Below are positions 45,905 through 54,833 of a stretch of DNA of 64,000 nucleotides, one piece after another. The stretch's first letter is position 1; every line of letters starts with the position of its first letter. Below the pieces are notes generated by a model, which made no database searches, was not told where the DNA came from, and was given only the letters and a program-made list of their open reading frames with translations. The position numbers and the translations under genes are program-made. The stretch is from contig NC_014328.1 of NCBI RefSeq assembly GCF_000143685.1, positions 3,286,001 to 3,350,000 of the forward strand. The letters are read 5' to 3'. This stretch comes from Clostridium ljungdahlii DSM 13528. Lineage in GTDB: Bacteria > Bacillota > Clostridia > Clostridiales > Clostridiaceae.

Positions 45905-47971
45905 CTATATGGTAGGATTTAATTTTTCTTCTATTCTTTTTATCATGCGTTTTAAGACATCTGGAGCATTATCCATTAGTTCTTTATCATCTATTTTTGA
46001 TAAGGCTAAATAATGTGTACTTGGTTTCCCTCTATTCAAGAAAAAATAATTGTACCATACCATAAGCATTTTTTGTTTTTTAGAATAAGATTGTCCATCA
46101 CCACCATTTTCCTTTAGGGTACAATGTACATCATGTTCTACTCTTTCTTTATACTCAGCACTATCAATTTCATTTTCTTCAATATAACTAATTTTCCCTT
46201 TTCCATCCTCTTTACCCTTTATATAAGGTCCCTCATTATTTTCTAATATAGATTTATAAGTATCACCAAAACATTCAAGCATCATAAAGTCTATATCTAA
46301 TGGAGCTGAGAAAAATACATCATAATTCTCCAAAAGTTCAATCCAACTTAACATACACTTATCATCTTTTTCAACTGTCCAATTAATCATACCTTCAAAA
46401 TCATCTTTTGATAAAATACCATCTTTACATTTTAATAATTTCTTTCTATTTTCGCCAACTTCAATTAATTGCTGAAGTACATACTTAATTCTTCCCCAGG
46501 CACCACCATATCTTTCTTGATCTAAATCAAGTAAAGTAACAAACGGTATATCCAAATCTTTGAGTAGTCTCCAAAAATGATTAACAAAACGTCCCCCTAA
46601 TGGAACAATTGATATTCCACTACTGTCAACATTTCCATTACTTAATTCCAATAGTTTTGGTATCACTATCTCTTCACTATCTCCTTCTCCTAATACAACT
46701 AATCTTGCGAAATAAATTTCAGGATAAGCTTGTACTGCTTCTTTTATGTATTTATATCTGTCCTCATATTTTTCTTCTAAGGGAAAATGTATTATTTTCA
46801 CCTTAGTTGATAAATCATCAGGATACATTCTAAGATATCTAATATCCTCAGGATCTATCCTCTTTACAATTGCTGGAGAATGTGACGTTATAATTGTTTG
46901 GGCATCTTCTTTTTCTGCAATATCATTAAGTTTATTTTTTAATTTTCCTATTAAATGCGGTGCAATATGATTTTCTGGTTCCTCCACAGCAACTAACGTG
47001 AGTACAGGAGGTGTAATATTAAAAGAACGTTTTTCGCTCTTCAAATTCATTTCCTTACGAATTACACTTTCTACTTCTAACATACTATTGACCAATGATA
47101 TATAAAACAAAGAACGTAATCCATCACCCATTTCATCAATACAATATTTTCTTCCTGTAACTGTAGGTGAAAAAACAACTTCTGATCCTTTAAGCATGGA
47201 ATCCATATCAACATTATTAAATCTCATATCAGCATTTGAATACCTATAATCCGAATCGTAATTCTTCCATTGAGTACGAATTGAATCTTTTAAAATGGAA
47301 ATTCCTGTTTCTTTCTCAAATTCTTCATTCAATTCTTCTATTTTTTTATCAACAGATTCTTTGGTATCATCTTTCCAATTAATGCTCTTCATAATTTGAT
47401 ACATCATAGTACCAGACACATTTCTAAGCTGTTTCGATGGATCTCTAACTGCTGGAACATAAATCATCCTTATTTTATCCAGTTCATGGCGATTTGCAAT
47501 TTTTCTATCTTCTTCCTTAATTTGATCCTCTTCAGGACATACAATATAACTTATCCTGCTTTCAATAGAGCCGTCTACATTGTTTCCTTTTTCCCACGAA
47601 GCTTCTAATCTTATTCGTAAATAAGGCTTTCCACTAGGCTCTTCAACTATAAAATGTCTAAAAAATATTGGAATAGAATCCTTATTTTCTATATTTTTAT
47701 CATCTAATTCAGGAAAATCAAATACTGCTTCGATATATAAATCTTGTTTTTGCATTTCATCAGGCTTTACACCTTTTGGTAAGAAAAAATCACTTCTTAT
47801 TAAATTTCGTTCATTAGAATTATATGAAAATAATTTTAATAAAGCCTGTAATACTGTTGTTTTTCCGCAGCTATTATTGCCAATTAACGTAGTTAAGTTA
47901 TTAAAGTAAATTTCCTGTTCATCATCACCAAAACAACGAAATCTACACAATCTCAATTTTTTCAAATTCAT
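45905..47971 (-). CDS. gajA: OLD-family ATP-dependent endonuclease, Gabija GajA-like
   Basis: A 688-residue class-2 OLD nuclease. The ABC-type ATPase has Walker A GNNSCGKT (31-38), signature MGDGLRSL (281-288), Walker B VAVEEPENH (about 328-335) and the H-loop TSHSPAIV (362-369). The C-terminal TOPRIM nuclease domain has LGEGDSEEIVIPKLLEL (Glu429) and the DxD in TLLDLDQERYGG (Asp482, Asp484). In Gabija this is a nicking endonuclease held back by NTPs. The reference GajA is about 580 residues, so this one has an enlarged C-terminus. The frame opens 11 codons earlier, but GGAGGG lies inside, so ATG 47971 is used. No recognisable operator. Confidence 0.85.
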   Translation of the reverse strand: MNLKKLRLCRFRCFGDDEQEIYFNNLTTLIGNNSCGKTTVLQALLKLFSYNSNERNLIRSDFFLPKGVKPDEMQKQDLYIEAVFDFPELDDKNIENKDSIPIFFRHFIVEEPSGKPYLRIRLEASWEKGNNVDGSIESRISYIVCPEEDQIKEEDRKIANRHELDKIRMIYVPAVRDPSKQLRNVSGTMMYQIMKSINWKDDTKESVDKKIEELNEEFEKETGISILKDSIRTQWKNYDSDYRYSNADMRFNNVDMDSMLKGSEVVFSPTVTGRKYCIDEMGDGLRSLFYISLVNSMLEVESVIRKEMNLKSEKRSFNITPPVLTLVAVEEPENHIAPHLIGKLKNKLNDIAEKEDAQTIITSHSPAIVKRIDPEDIRYLRMYPDDLSTKVKIIHFPLEEKYEDRYKYIKEAVQAYPEIYFARLVVLGEGDSEEIVIPKLLELSNGNVDSSGISIVPLGGRFVNHFWRLLKDLDIPFVTLLDLDQERYGGAWGRIKYVLQQLIEVGENRKKLLKCKDGILSKDDFEGMINWTVEKDDKCMLSWIELLENYDVFFSAPLDIDFMMLECFGDTYKSILENNEGPYIKGKEDGKGKISYIEENEIDSAEYKERVEHDVHCTLKENGGDGQSYSKKQKMLMVWYNYFFLNRGKPSTHYLALSKIDDKELMDNAPDVLKRMIKRIEEKLNPTI

Positions 47972-48004
47972 AAAACATCCCTCCATTAATAACAAATTTA
48001 TCAC

Positions 48005-48439
48005 TTCATATTTAAGAAATATTAGATTGACAAGTCTTTAATTAAATCCATTATCTTACAAACAAATACTAATTCAACATAATCTTATATTTATTTCAAC
48101 ATGGACAACTTAAAAAGAAATCCTATATCAAAGATTTATGTAAACTGCAAAGATACAAGTTTATAAAGACATTTTTAATTATAGTAATTACATTTATTAT
48201 TAACTTAAATATATATAGGTTAAATTCTTGAAATTCACTGGTAAATATACTTAATATACAGTACTTGTGCAAGAACTTGTACCTAAGATATGTCAATAGC
48301 TCCATGTCTTAGATGCTTCTAATAAATTCTTGCTATGGGGTTTTATAAATATTTAGTATTAGAATTTCAGAAATGGTTGATCTTAAATAAAATTACTCTT
48401 TCATAATGCGATAACACTTCATTATGAAAGAGTATACTT
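48005..48439. other. 435-bp intergenic region in the defence island
   Basis: Between the HEPN gene and gajA. A terminator hairpin stands at 48395-48433, so gajA should have its own promoter in the remaining AT-rich 350 bp. A 60-codon frame at 48123-48305 has no ribosome-binding site and looks accidental. Confidence 0.5.
48395..48433 (-). terminator. terminator of the HEPN gene
   Basis: Perfect 14-bp stem (ACTCTTTCATAATG with 48420-48433) around an 11-nt loop, followed on the minus strand by AATTTTATTT. Confidence 0.8.
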
Positions 48440-49537
48440 CTATAACTCTTTTCCATTCCAGTAATCTGGAATGTCGAAACCATATTCACTGGGGTTCTTT
48501 AAATGGCGGTCGATTTCAAAAGTACAACTAATACATCTTACCTGCCAAGTATATAGCCATGCTTTTGCATATGTACCTGTTTTTTCATCATAATCATCTG
48601 TTTCAATATCATCATAAACAATTAATGTATCTAAACCACATACAGGACATTGGGTGATATAGCTAATATTAGGCTCACCAATTTGCGTTTTTGCCATTTT
48701 TTCAATCTCTTTAATTTTCTCATCATTTAAAAAATTATTTCTTGCTTGCATTATTTGATTATTATAAGCACTCCTGCCAAGTTCCTTCAAAAATGCAATT
48801 TTAGTAATATCATATTTACTTTTTTTAAAATCGCTTATTATCTCATTTATAGGATCTATACCACAATTTAGGCTTTTATATTTCCATACGTTTGTTAAAC
48901 CTTTGTATTGAGGAAGAGCTAATATATCTTTCAGTAATGGAAGTACAAACTTACCTACTAAATTGTCAAATGCAGGATATCTTAAGATATAAACTCCTCT
49001 ATGTAATAATCTATTTCTTAGAACATTAAGTTCTCTTAAAAAATTTTTTGAACTGATGAAGAAATCAAGTGATCCTGAACCCATATTTCTTTTTTTTATT
49101 AGCTGACACAAGCGCTCTAGTGTTTCATTGAATTCTATAGATTTAAGTCCTTCTTGATCTTGTTCCGTTACCATTTCACCTTTTAACAGTTTATAGAATA
49201 TTTCATGCTTATTTGAAGCATCAACAGCAAGCAATGGATGTTCCCTTCTAAGAATATCTTTGCAAACTAACTCAAAGAAATGATGAAAATGAATTATAGA
49301 TTCACTACTCTTCTCACAGTATTCTTCGGAATGAGATTCATTTATTACATCTTCACTTATATTATATTTTTTTATCTTATCTAAATTAAACATATGTAAA
49401 AAATATTTCATACTTTGATAAGTTGAAAAATATGACTTCAATGCTATCTTTAATGATAATGCTGCTAGGCCATTAAGTCTTTTACTTTGTTCATTTAAAT
49501 AAAAACCTCCTTTAACAATTTCTTTCATATCTGACAT
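48440..49537 (-). CDS. HEPN-like domain protein with C-terminal zinc ribbon
   Basis: A 365-residue protein I do not recognise as a whole. Residues about 75-200 are helical with a HEPN-type fold pattern: a His-rich helix (HFHHFFELVCKDILRREHP) and, in a later helix, LNVLRNRLLHRG with the RNase motif R-x4-H (Arg174-His179). The C-terminal part has CPVC (297-300) and CISC (335-338), a four-cysteine zinc site. HEPN proteins with this motif are usually ribonucleases of toxin or abortive-infection systems. It lies upstream of the Gabija-like pair in the same direction but behind its own terminator. ATG 49537 has GAGGTG at good spacing. Confidence 0.65.
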   Translation of the reverse strand: MSDMKEIVKGGFYLNEQSKRLNGLAALSLKIALKSYFSTYQSMKYFLHMFNLDKIKKYNISEDVINESHSEEYCEKSSESIIHFHHFFELVCKDILRREHPLLAVDASNKHEIFYKLLKGEMVTEQDQEGLKSIEFNETLERLCQLIKKRNMGSGSLDFFISSKNFLRELNVLRNRLLHRGVYILRYPAFDNLVGKFVLPLLKDILALPQYKGLTNVWKYKSLNCGIDPINEIISDFKKSKYDITKIAFLKELGRSAYNNQIMQARNNFLNDEKIKEIEKMAKTQIGEPNISYITQCPVCGLDTLIVYDDIETDDYDEKTGTYAKAWLYTWQVRCISCTFEIDRHLKNPSEYGFDIPDYWNGKEL

Positions 49538-50169
49538 TGTATCACCTCATTTAATTCAACTTCATACAATCGTAAACATCCAACAATTTAATACAGTCTA
49601 GTATTTAATATCTATATCAACTTCCTATCACTCACATATCTACATCATATCCACTACTCCAAATATATCCACAATTTAATTATTATATATATTTCTACAA
49701 AAAAACTAGATTTCCTCTAAATTATGGTTATAATGTACAAAATAACAAATCTAATTTACATATACCTATAAGCACCAAAATTAAACCTCTAAGGAATCAG
49801 AAACTTTCGGTTTTTGTAACACCTCCTAGTATAATAACCACGTAAACATTAAATAATAGTTTTCCTGCCTAAAGCTTTAATCTATATAACATCTTTGTGA
49901 TTTTAAAACTCATTTATTATATAACTATTGTTTGATACCTAATCTTTTGAAACAATATTCTCGTATAGATAGAGGTTTACTCCCATTCACATGAGTATTT
50001 TTGACATTGTTGTTTTAATTTTATTTCTAAGTTAAAACCGTTGTTTAACAATACAAATCACACTTTAAATACTTGCCTTGCTGCTTCATAAAGCCAAAAA
50101 AATTTGTACTTCTCCATAATTTGCTGTAAATTAATAATTATCAATTTAAATATTCTAAGGGGTGAGGAT
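49538..50169. other. 630-bp AT-rich intergenic region
   Basis: Divergent space between the HEPN gene and the esterase. No coding frame. A Fur-like AT dyad (TTAATAATTATCAA near 50131-50144) stands about 25 bp before the esterase start; nothing else recognised. Confidence 0.45.
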
Positions 50170-50892
50170 ATGAAAGGAACTATACAAAATTTAAATATCA
50201 ACGAGCATCATTGTTCACTATACCTTCCACCTAACTATAATATACTTGATGTTAATTATCCTGTTGTATACATGAATGGAGATAATAATACGGAAGAAAT
50301 AATAAATTCTATAGAATCTCATTTTGATGTAGACTGCAGTGGTTTTATACTTATAAGTATTGAATCAAAAAACTGGAATCATGATTTTTCTCCATGGCCT
50401 GCACCTACTTTAGCAAAAAACAGAGAAGCCTTTAGTGGAGGTGCATATGAATATCTAAATAACCTTACTAAGGTTATCAAGCCTTTTATAGATACACATT
50501 ACAGGACAAAAACTGAACCTGAAAACACTGTACTAATTGGATATTCCCTAGGTGGACTTGCGACTTTATACAGCCTTTACCTATTTGGAATCTTTGGAAA
50601 AGTAGGAAGCTTGTCTGGTTCATTATGGTATGATGGGTGGATTGAATTCATGAGTTCCAATTCTCCTATAAATACTGCTGCAAAAGTATACCTTTCTCTT
50701 GGCAAAAGTGAAGAACGCAGTAGAAATCAACGTATGGCTAGAGTTGGAGATTGTACTCAAAAGACATTTTCTATATTGTCAAAACAGCTTATATCTACAG
50801 AAAACATAATAATGGAATGGAATAATGGTGGCCATTTTACTGAAATTTCTAAAAGATTTAGTAAAGCACTGTTATGGCTTATGCGTATATAA
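50170..50892 (+). CDS. alpha/beta-hydrolase esterase, IroE/esterase-D-like
   Basis: A 240-residue serine hydrolase. The nucleophile motif is LIGYSLGGLATLYSLY near residue 122; the Asp and the His (NGGHFTEI near 224) complete the triad, and SGSLWYDGW is a typical family block. Family members include the siderophore esterase IroE/Fes type, and an AT-rich Fur-like dyad stands upstream, so ferric-siderophore hydrolysis is possible; there are no other siderophore genes nearby. The frame opens 22 codons earlier, but ATG 50170 has GGGGTGAGG upstream. Confidence 0.75.
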   Translation: MKGTIQNLNINEHHCSLYLPPNYNILDVNYPVVYMNGDNNTEEIINSIESHFDVDCSGFILISIESKNWNHDFSPWPAPTLAKNREAFSGGAYEYLNNLTKVIKPFIDTHYRTKTEPENTVLIGYSLGGLATLYSLYLFGIFGKVGSLSGSLWYDGWIEFMSSNSPINTAAKVYLSLGKSEERSRNQRMARVGDCTQKTFSILSKQLISTENIIMEWNNGGHFTEISKRFSKALLWLMRI

Positions 50893-50985
50893 GTATAATG
50901 AATGGAATAGGCTTCCACCATAGCTTTCTCACCATCCTATATCTATATTCTATCATAGGCTAACCTTATTTAAACGAAAAGTCTT

Positions 50986-51076
50986 GAATATTAAAATTAT
51001 AGATTTCCTGAGGTACGAAAGAAATCATCTTTATTTGTTCTTTGAACCTTGTTATTTTCAAAAGCTTTGCTTCGCA
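50986..51076. repeat. partial copy 3 of the 121-bp repeat element
   Basis: Positions 50986-51050 repeat the internal part and one end of copy 1 (GATTTCCTGAGGTACGA is unchanged), but the left terminal repeat is missing and the right one is mutated (TTTGAACCTTG). Its right flank, TTTTCAAAAGCTTTGCTTCGC, matches the inverted flank of copy 2. It stands in the leader region of the CdaR-type regulator gene. Confidence 0.75.
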
Positions 51077-51151
51077 GAGTTTTTATTATATGATTGTAAT
51101 ATGATATTCATATATAAAAATATGCAAATACAAATAAAATTGGAGGCATTA

Positions 51152-52432
51152 ATGATGAATAAAACATCAAATATATCTCATTATGATATTAAACTTAATG
51201 AGGTAAAAGAAGTGCTTTATAATTCGCTTCTAAACAATTATGGTATAAAAGAAATATTGAAATTAGCTCATAATTATTTAAAAAATGCTATTACCATTTG
51301 TAATTCCACTTATTCCATAATAGAAAACTATCCTAAAAGTGAATATATAGAATTGCTTGATGATAAAAATGGGACCCTCTACTTGCCATTAACTAATTTA
51401 AAAACCATGCAAAAAGAAAAACTTATGGAGAAAATTTTTGAAGCAAAAAGTGCATTTTTCTTTGAATCTAAATATTATAATTACCACATGATTTTCTGTC
51501 CAATACGTATTCGTAAATCAGTGGTTGGCTATATCTGTGTACGTGACACAAATAGAAATTTTACTGATTTGGATATTGCAATCGTAGATATTTTATCAGG
51601 TATTTTATCCCTAGAGATGCAGAAATGTGATTTTTATTATGGAACCTATGAAGCTCAATCTGAATATCTCTTAAGTGATTTAATAGAGAAGACAATTGAT
51701 AACCCTGAATACTTCAAGGAGCGCTTTAATCAATTAGGACATCCTCTTTTATCTAACTTCTGGTTCTTAATAATTTCAAGTACTGATAAAAAGGATTACA
51801 ATTCTTCTAAAGCAAGCTATCTGCAAAATCAATTGCATGTTATTTTTCCAGCAGATTTAGTAGCCTACTATAATAGGCATTTAACTGTACTTATTAGCAA
51901 AAATTCAAATGAACCCTTTAGTCAATTAGAAAAATTTAAGCTCAACAGTTTTCTTCATTTCAATTATTTTATTGGCTCCTTAAGTTATTGCTGTACTAAC
52001 CTTTTAAATCTTCGCCAATACTATCATCAAGCATATAATCTTTTAAATACTCCATCTGTAGTAGAAAAAGCTTCTAAGTCCAATCAATCTATTATATATT
52101 ATGAAAATGAAGTAACAGACTCCCTTCTGCTGCATTGTATTGATAGACACTTTTTATTTGCTGCAATTCATCCAGATATTCTTTTTTTACTTGAACATGA
52201 TAAAAAATTCAACAGTGAACTGTTTTTAACTTTGCGTACATATTTGGAGCAAAATCGCAATTCAGTGAAAACTTCAAAAGCACTTCATATTCATAAAAGT
52301 ACATTTTTTTATCGTCTAAATAAAATCACAGAATTGCTTCATTTGTCACTAAATAATTATGAAAGATTATATAATTATGAACTTTCTCTTCATATTCTTG
52401 ATTACTTAAATTTAACAGATACAAATAAATAA
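51152..52432 (+). CDS. PucR/CdaR-family transcriptional regulator
   Basis: About 426 residues. The N-terminal part is a GAF-like ligand-binding region (ICNSTYSIIENYP, FFCPIRIRKSVVGYICV-like), and the C-terminus is the PucR-type helix-turn-helix: LRTYLEQNRNSVKTSKALHIHKSTFFYRLNKI. ATG 51152 or 51155 follows GGAGG. It is convergent with the redox operon that starts at 59736 and is its only neighbouring regulator; control of that operon is likely but not shown. Confidence 0.85.
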   Translation: MMNKTSNISHYDIKLNEVKEVLYNSLLNNYGIKEILKLAHNYLKNAITICNSTYSIIENYPKSEYIELLDDKNGTLYLPLTNLKTMQKEKLMEKIFEAKSAFFFESKYYNYHMIFCPIRIRKSVVGYICVRDTNRNFTDLDIAIVDILSGILSLEMQKCDFYYGTYEAQSEYLLSDLIEKTIDNPEYFKERFNQLGHPLLSNFWFLIISSTDKKDYNSSKASYLQNQLHVIFPADLVAYYNRHLTVLISKNSNEPFSQLEKFKLNSFLHFNYFIGSLSYCCTNLLNLRQYYHQAYNLLNTPSVVEKASKSNQSIIYYENEVTDSLLLHCIDRHFLFAAIHPDILFLLEHDKKFNSELFLTLRTYLEQNRNSVKTSKALHIHKSTFFYRLNKITELLHLSLNNYERLYNYELSLHILDYLNLTDTNK

Positions 52433-52520
52433 TGCGAAGTAAGAGTACCTTGGAACATTAAACAAAGATAATAAATCTAAATTGTTCCTTTATCACTGTT
52501 ACTTCGCTCTAAGAATAGAT
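52433..52520. other. nested inverted-repeat structure behind the cdaR-type gene
   Basis: An outer stem GCGAAGTAA / TTACTTCGC and an inner stem GGAACA / TGTTCC enclose an AT-rich centre, between two convergent stop codons. The outer end AATAATGCGAAG is the same as the flank of repeat copy 2 (38172-38184). It may be a terminator or a relative of the repeat family. Confidence 0.45.
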
Positions 52521-52568
52521 CAAGATAAAATTTTCTCTGCACCTTGGGAATTTTGATTCAATATAAAA

Positions 52569-53513
52569 TTATATAGTTTTAAATTGTATTTTTTCATATT
52601 TCTCTAGTTTTTTATTTACAACTGCTCTTTTTTCTGAATCACTGAAAAATCCACCTTGTGTTTCCTTGATTTCTTCTAAGTGTTTTGCACGGCCAGCTAC
52701 AGTTGTTCTGTCCTTTAACAAACCATCCCTCTCAATTACAAATTTCCACTTTCCATCTTCAGTTTTTTCTAAATTTCCACCGGCTCCACATACCTGACAT
52801 TCAACTGGGTAATGAGTTCCATCCCACTGCTTTTCTCCAAGAACCAATGCATTTGAATGACAATTTGGACACCACCCCATATCTTCATCACCAAGCCATG
52901 TTCTTTTTTCTTCTGGAGTATTTACAGCTTTCATAATATTATCTCCAATTTTAGCTGCACGCGCAATAAGTTTATCATCAAGCAAACACTGTGCAGGTGC
53001 TGGAACCCTTGTTGCAAGAAGCATATCAACGACTTTGAAATCACAGGTAAACATAGTTGCTTGCATACTTTCAAGTGCCATAGATTGCCATGAACGTGTG
53101 GAACCGCCAACTGCAATTAGTGCACTAACTCTAGCTTTGTGTTCAATAGCCCCTATTGTTTCTAAGAACGATGTCTCACAACTTAAATTTCTTGTCATAA
53201 ATCTTAAATAAGTAGCACATGTTATAAGATCATAAGTTGGAGAAGAAAAAATAACTGCATCAGCATTTAACATTACCTCATTGATTTTTTTCTTGTCATC
53301 CTTCTTATCTAAAACACATCCAATATATTTACCTTCAGACATAGCTTTGGTACATGAAGTACATCCTGTACAATCCATAATATTATAATCTCTAAGGTTT
53401 ATCATAGTTACATCTGCGCCTTGATTTTCACAACTTAATAATGCTTCCTTTAATAAAATTTCACTGTTGCTATTTTTACGCCCTGCTGTAATGCCTAATA
53501 TTTTTTTACTCAT
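52569..53513 (-). CDS. flavodoxin-fold NAD(P)H oxidoreductase with zinc ribbon
   Basis: A 314-residue FMN reductase. The flavodoxin-like domain (residues 1-190) shows ILGITAGRKNSNSEILLKEAL, GCTSCTKAM and FSSPTYDLITCATYLRFMTR. A zinc-ribbon region follows (GWCPNCHSN...ECQVCGAGG, four Cys), then a Lys-rich C-terminal helix. It is the last gene of a five-gene operon; its role could be to reduce or protect the flavoprotein or the substrate of the operon. Function not established. Confidence 0.8.
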   Translation of the reverse strand: MSKKILGITAGRKNSNSEILLKEALLSCENQGADVTMINLRDYNIMDCTGCTSCTKAMSEGKYIGCVLDKKDDKKKINEVMLNADAVIFSSPTYDLITCATYLRFMTRNLSCETSFLETIGAIEHKARVSALIAVGGSTRSWQSMALESMQATMFTCDFKVVDMLLATRVPAPAQCLLDDKLIARAAKIGDNIMKAVNTPEEKRTWLGDEDMGWCPNCHSNALVLGEKQWDGTHYPVECQVCGAGGNLEKTEDGKWKFVIERDGLLKDRTTVAGRAKHLEEIKETQGGFFSDSEKRAVVNKKLEKYEKIQFKTI

Positions 53514-54024
53514 CCTTACTTTTCCTCCTAAATAAATTTTCTATTTTTATCTGCATTTTGTTTACAATAACACCAACATACCATACTCCAACAAGCATAG
53601 CTGCACCTATCTGAACTGGCAGTGTTCCTAACTTTCCATATCCTACTGGTGCAAGTATAGTAAGACCAATTGCCCATCCACAAAGCAGTGCTGGACAAAA
53701 AACCCACCTTTCTAACAATGCTGAAATTATCACTCCAAGTCCACCTAAAATAAAAAGCGTTATAAATAAATTTATATCTTTATTAAAAGGCAAATAATTC
53801 ATAATAAAGAGTGCAAATGCTGCCCAAAAATCTCCCATTAAAAAGCCAAAAGAAATTTTAACAGCATCTGAAGCTTTATTTCCATTTGTTACATACAAAC
53901 CTGCACAAATAAGTGCAACTGCACCAGTTGTAACACCTACATATGGTGCAAGCACTGCCCAAATTGGCGGAAATAGCGCAATACAAAAAGCTAATATAAA
54001 TACCCCTCGTTTTAATTTTTTCAT
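53506..54024 (-). CDS. DUF1097 membrane protein
   Basis: A 172-residue integral membrane protein with five or six hydrophobic segments (for example VFILAFCIALFPPIWAVLAP, GAVALICAGLYV, LLCGWAIGLTILAPVGYGKL), of the DUF1097 family. Its function is unknown; a transport or membrane-tethering role for the operon's substrate is a guess. It is 4 nt behind the hydrolase gene and overlaps the flavodoxin gene by 8 nt. Confidence 0.75.
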   Translation of the reverse strand: MKKLKRGVFILAFCIALFPPIWAVLAPYVGVTTGAVALICAGLYVTNGNKASDAVKISFGFLMGDFWAAFALFIMNYLPFNKDINLFITLFILGGLGVIISALLERWVFCPALLCGWAIGLTILAPVGYGKLGTLPVQIGAAMLVGVWYVGVIVNKMQIKIENLFRRKSKDE

Positions 54025-54027
54025 CTC

Positions 54028-54816
54028 TTACCAGTTATCCTTTTCTTCTGAGTATACTTTGGGAAGAATTGCTGTAAGATTAGAAAATTCTTTAATGTTA
54101 TGTCCAAATAGCATTTTAGGCATTATATCCGGCACAGCCGCTCCATCAGGAATTAACTTAACAACTTTTCCTTCTTTATTAAGACCATATCCCATCCAAA
54201 ATCTTGACTCAAGAATAATACCACCATCTACTTTTCTACACTTATGTGTCATAAAAGCTGGTGCCTTGCCCTCTCCTACTGCACATACCATAGCAGCACA
54301 TCCTTTTGTGCCAATTTTATTCATATCATAACCTAAATCACCTGGTTTTTTAAAGCAAAGTGTCAGCGGATCTGGTCCCGTACCAATGTCCTCTAAAATA
54401 CTATGATTTACTCCCCAAGTTTTCTCGCTGCAAGGTACTTTAGGATCTTTTACATACTCAGGTTTATCCGCTCTTGCATAATAATGATCCTCTTTATCCC
54501 AAATTTTATAACGCAGATCACTTCCTATTGAATGCCATCCAAACCACCAACTAAACATCTCAGGTGTAACACCTTCCATATAAGTTGAATTAGCTACATA
54601 ACCTGTGCCATTTTGGGCTACACAGTATCCAACCTGAAAGCCAGGCACCTCTTCCTCTAAAAACAAGTTACGGTTTTCTATAGCTAAAGCTCCTCTATTA
54701 TCTGCTGCGGGACCATTCCATATATCTAACTTTTCCTGTGGAATCTCAGCAAGCGGCATATAATAATATTTTGCATAAGGTAATTTTTTCTCTTCCTCTG
54801 TAATTACACTTGACAT
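54028..54816 (-). CDS. DAPG-hydrolase (PhlG/phloretin-hydrolase) family protein
   Basis: A 262-residue protein matching the PhlG-like C-C hydrolase family, whose members cleave acyl groups from phloroglucinols (2,4-diacetylphloroglucinol, phloretin). Characteristic part: GVTPEMFSWWFGWHSIGSDLRYKIWDKEDHYYA, with the His and Glu/Asp expected for a metal site, and MTHKCRKVDGG / LESRFWMGYG. This is the only gene in the operon pointing to a substrate class: phloroglucinol-type or other phenolic ketones. It stands between the two big fusion genes and the membrane protein. Confidence 0.8.
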   Translation of the reverse strand: MSSVITEEEKKLPYAKYYYMPLAEIPQEKLDIWNGPAADNRGALAIENRNLFLEEEVPGFQVGYCVAQNGTGYVANSTYMEGVTPEMFSWWFGWHSIGSDLRYKIWDKEDHYYARADKPEYVKDPKVPCSEKTWGVNHSILEDIGTGPDPLTLCFKKPGDLGYDMNKIGTKGCAAMVCAVGEGKAPAFMTHKCRKVDGGIILESRFWMGYGLNKEGKVVKLIPDGAAVPDIMPKMLFGHNIKEFSNLTAILPKVYSEEKDNW

Positions 54817-54833
54817 CTATCTTTCCCCTTTCT

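Noticed and set aside
48123..48305. 60-codon frame between the HEPN gene and gajA
   Set aside because: No ribosome-binding site, low-complexity hydrophobic composition, and placed directly behind the HEPN terminator; probably chance in AT-rich DNA.
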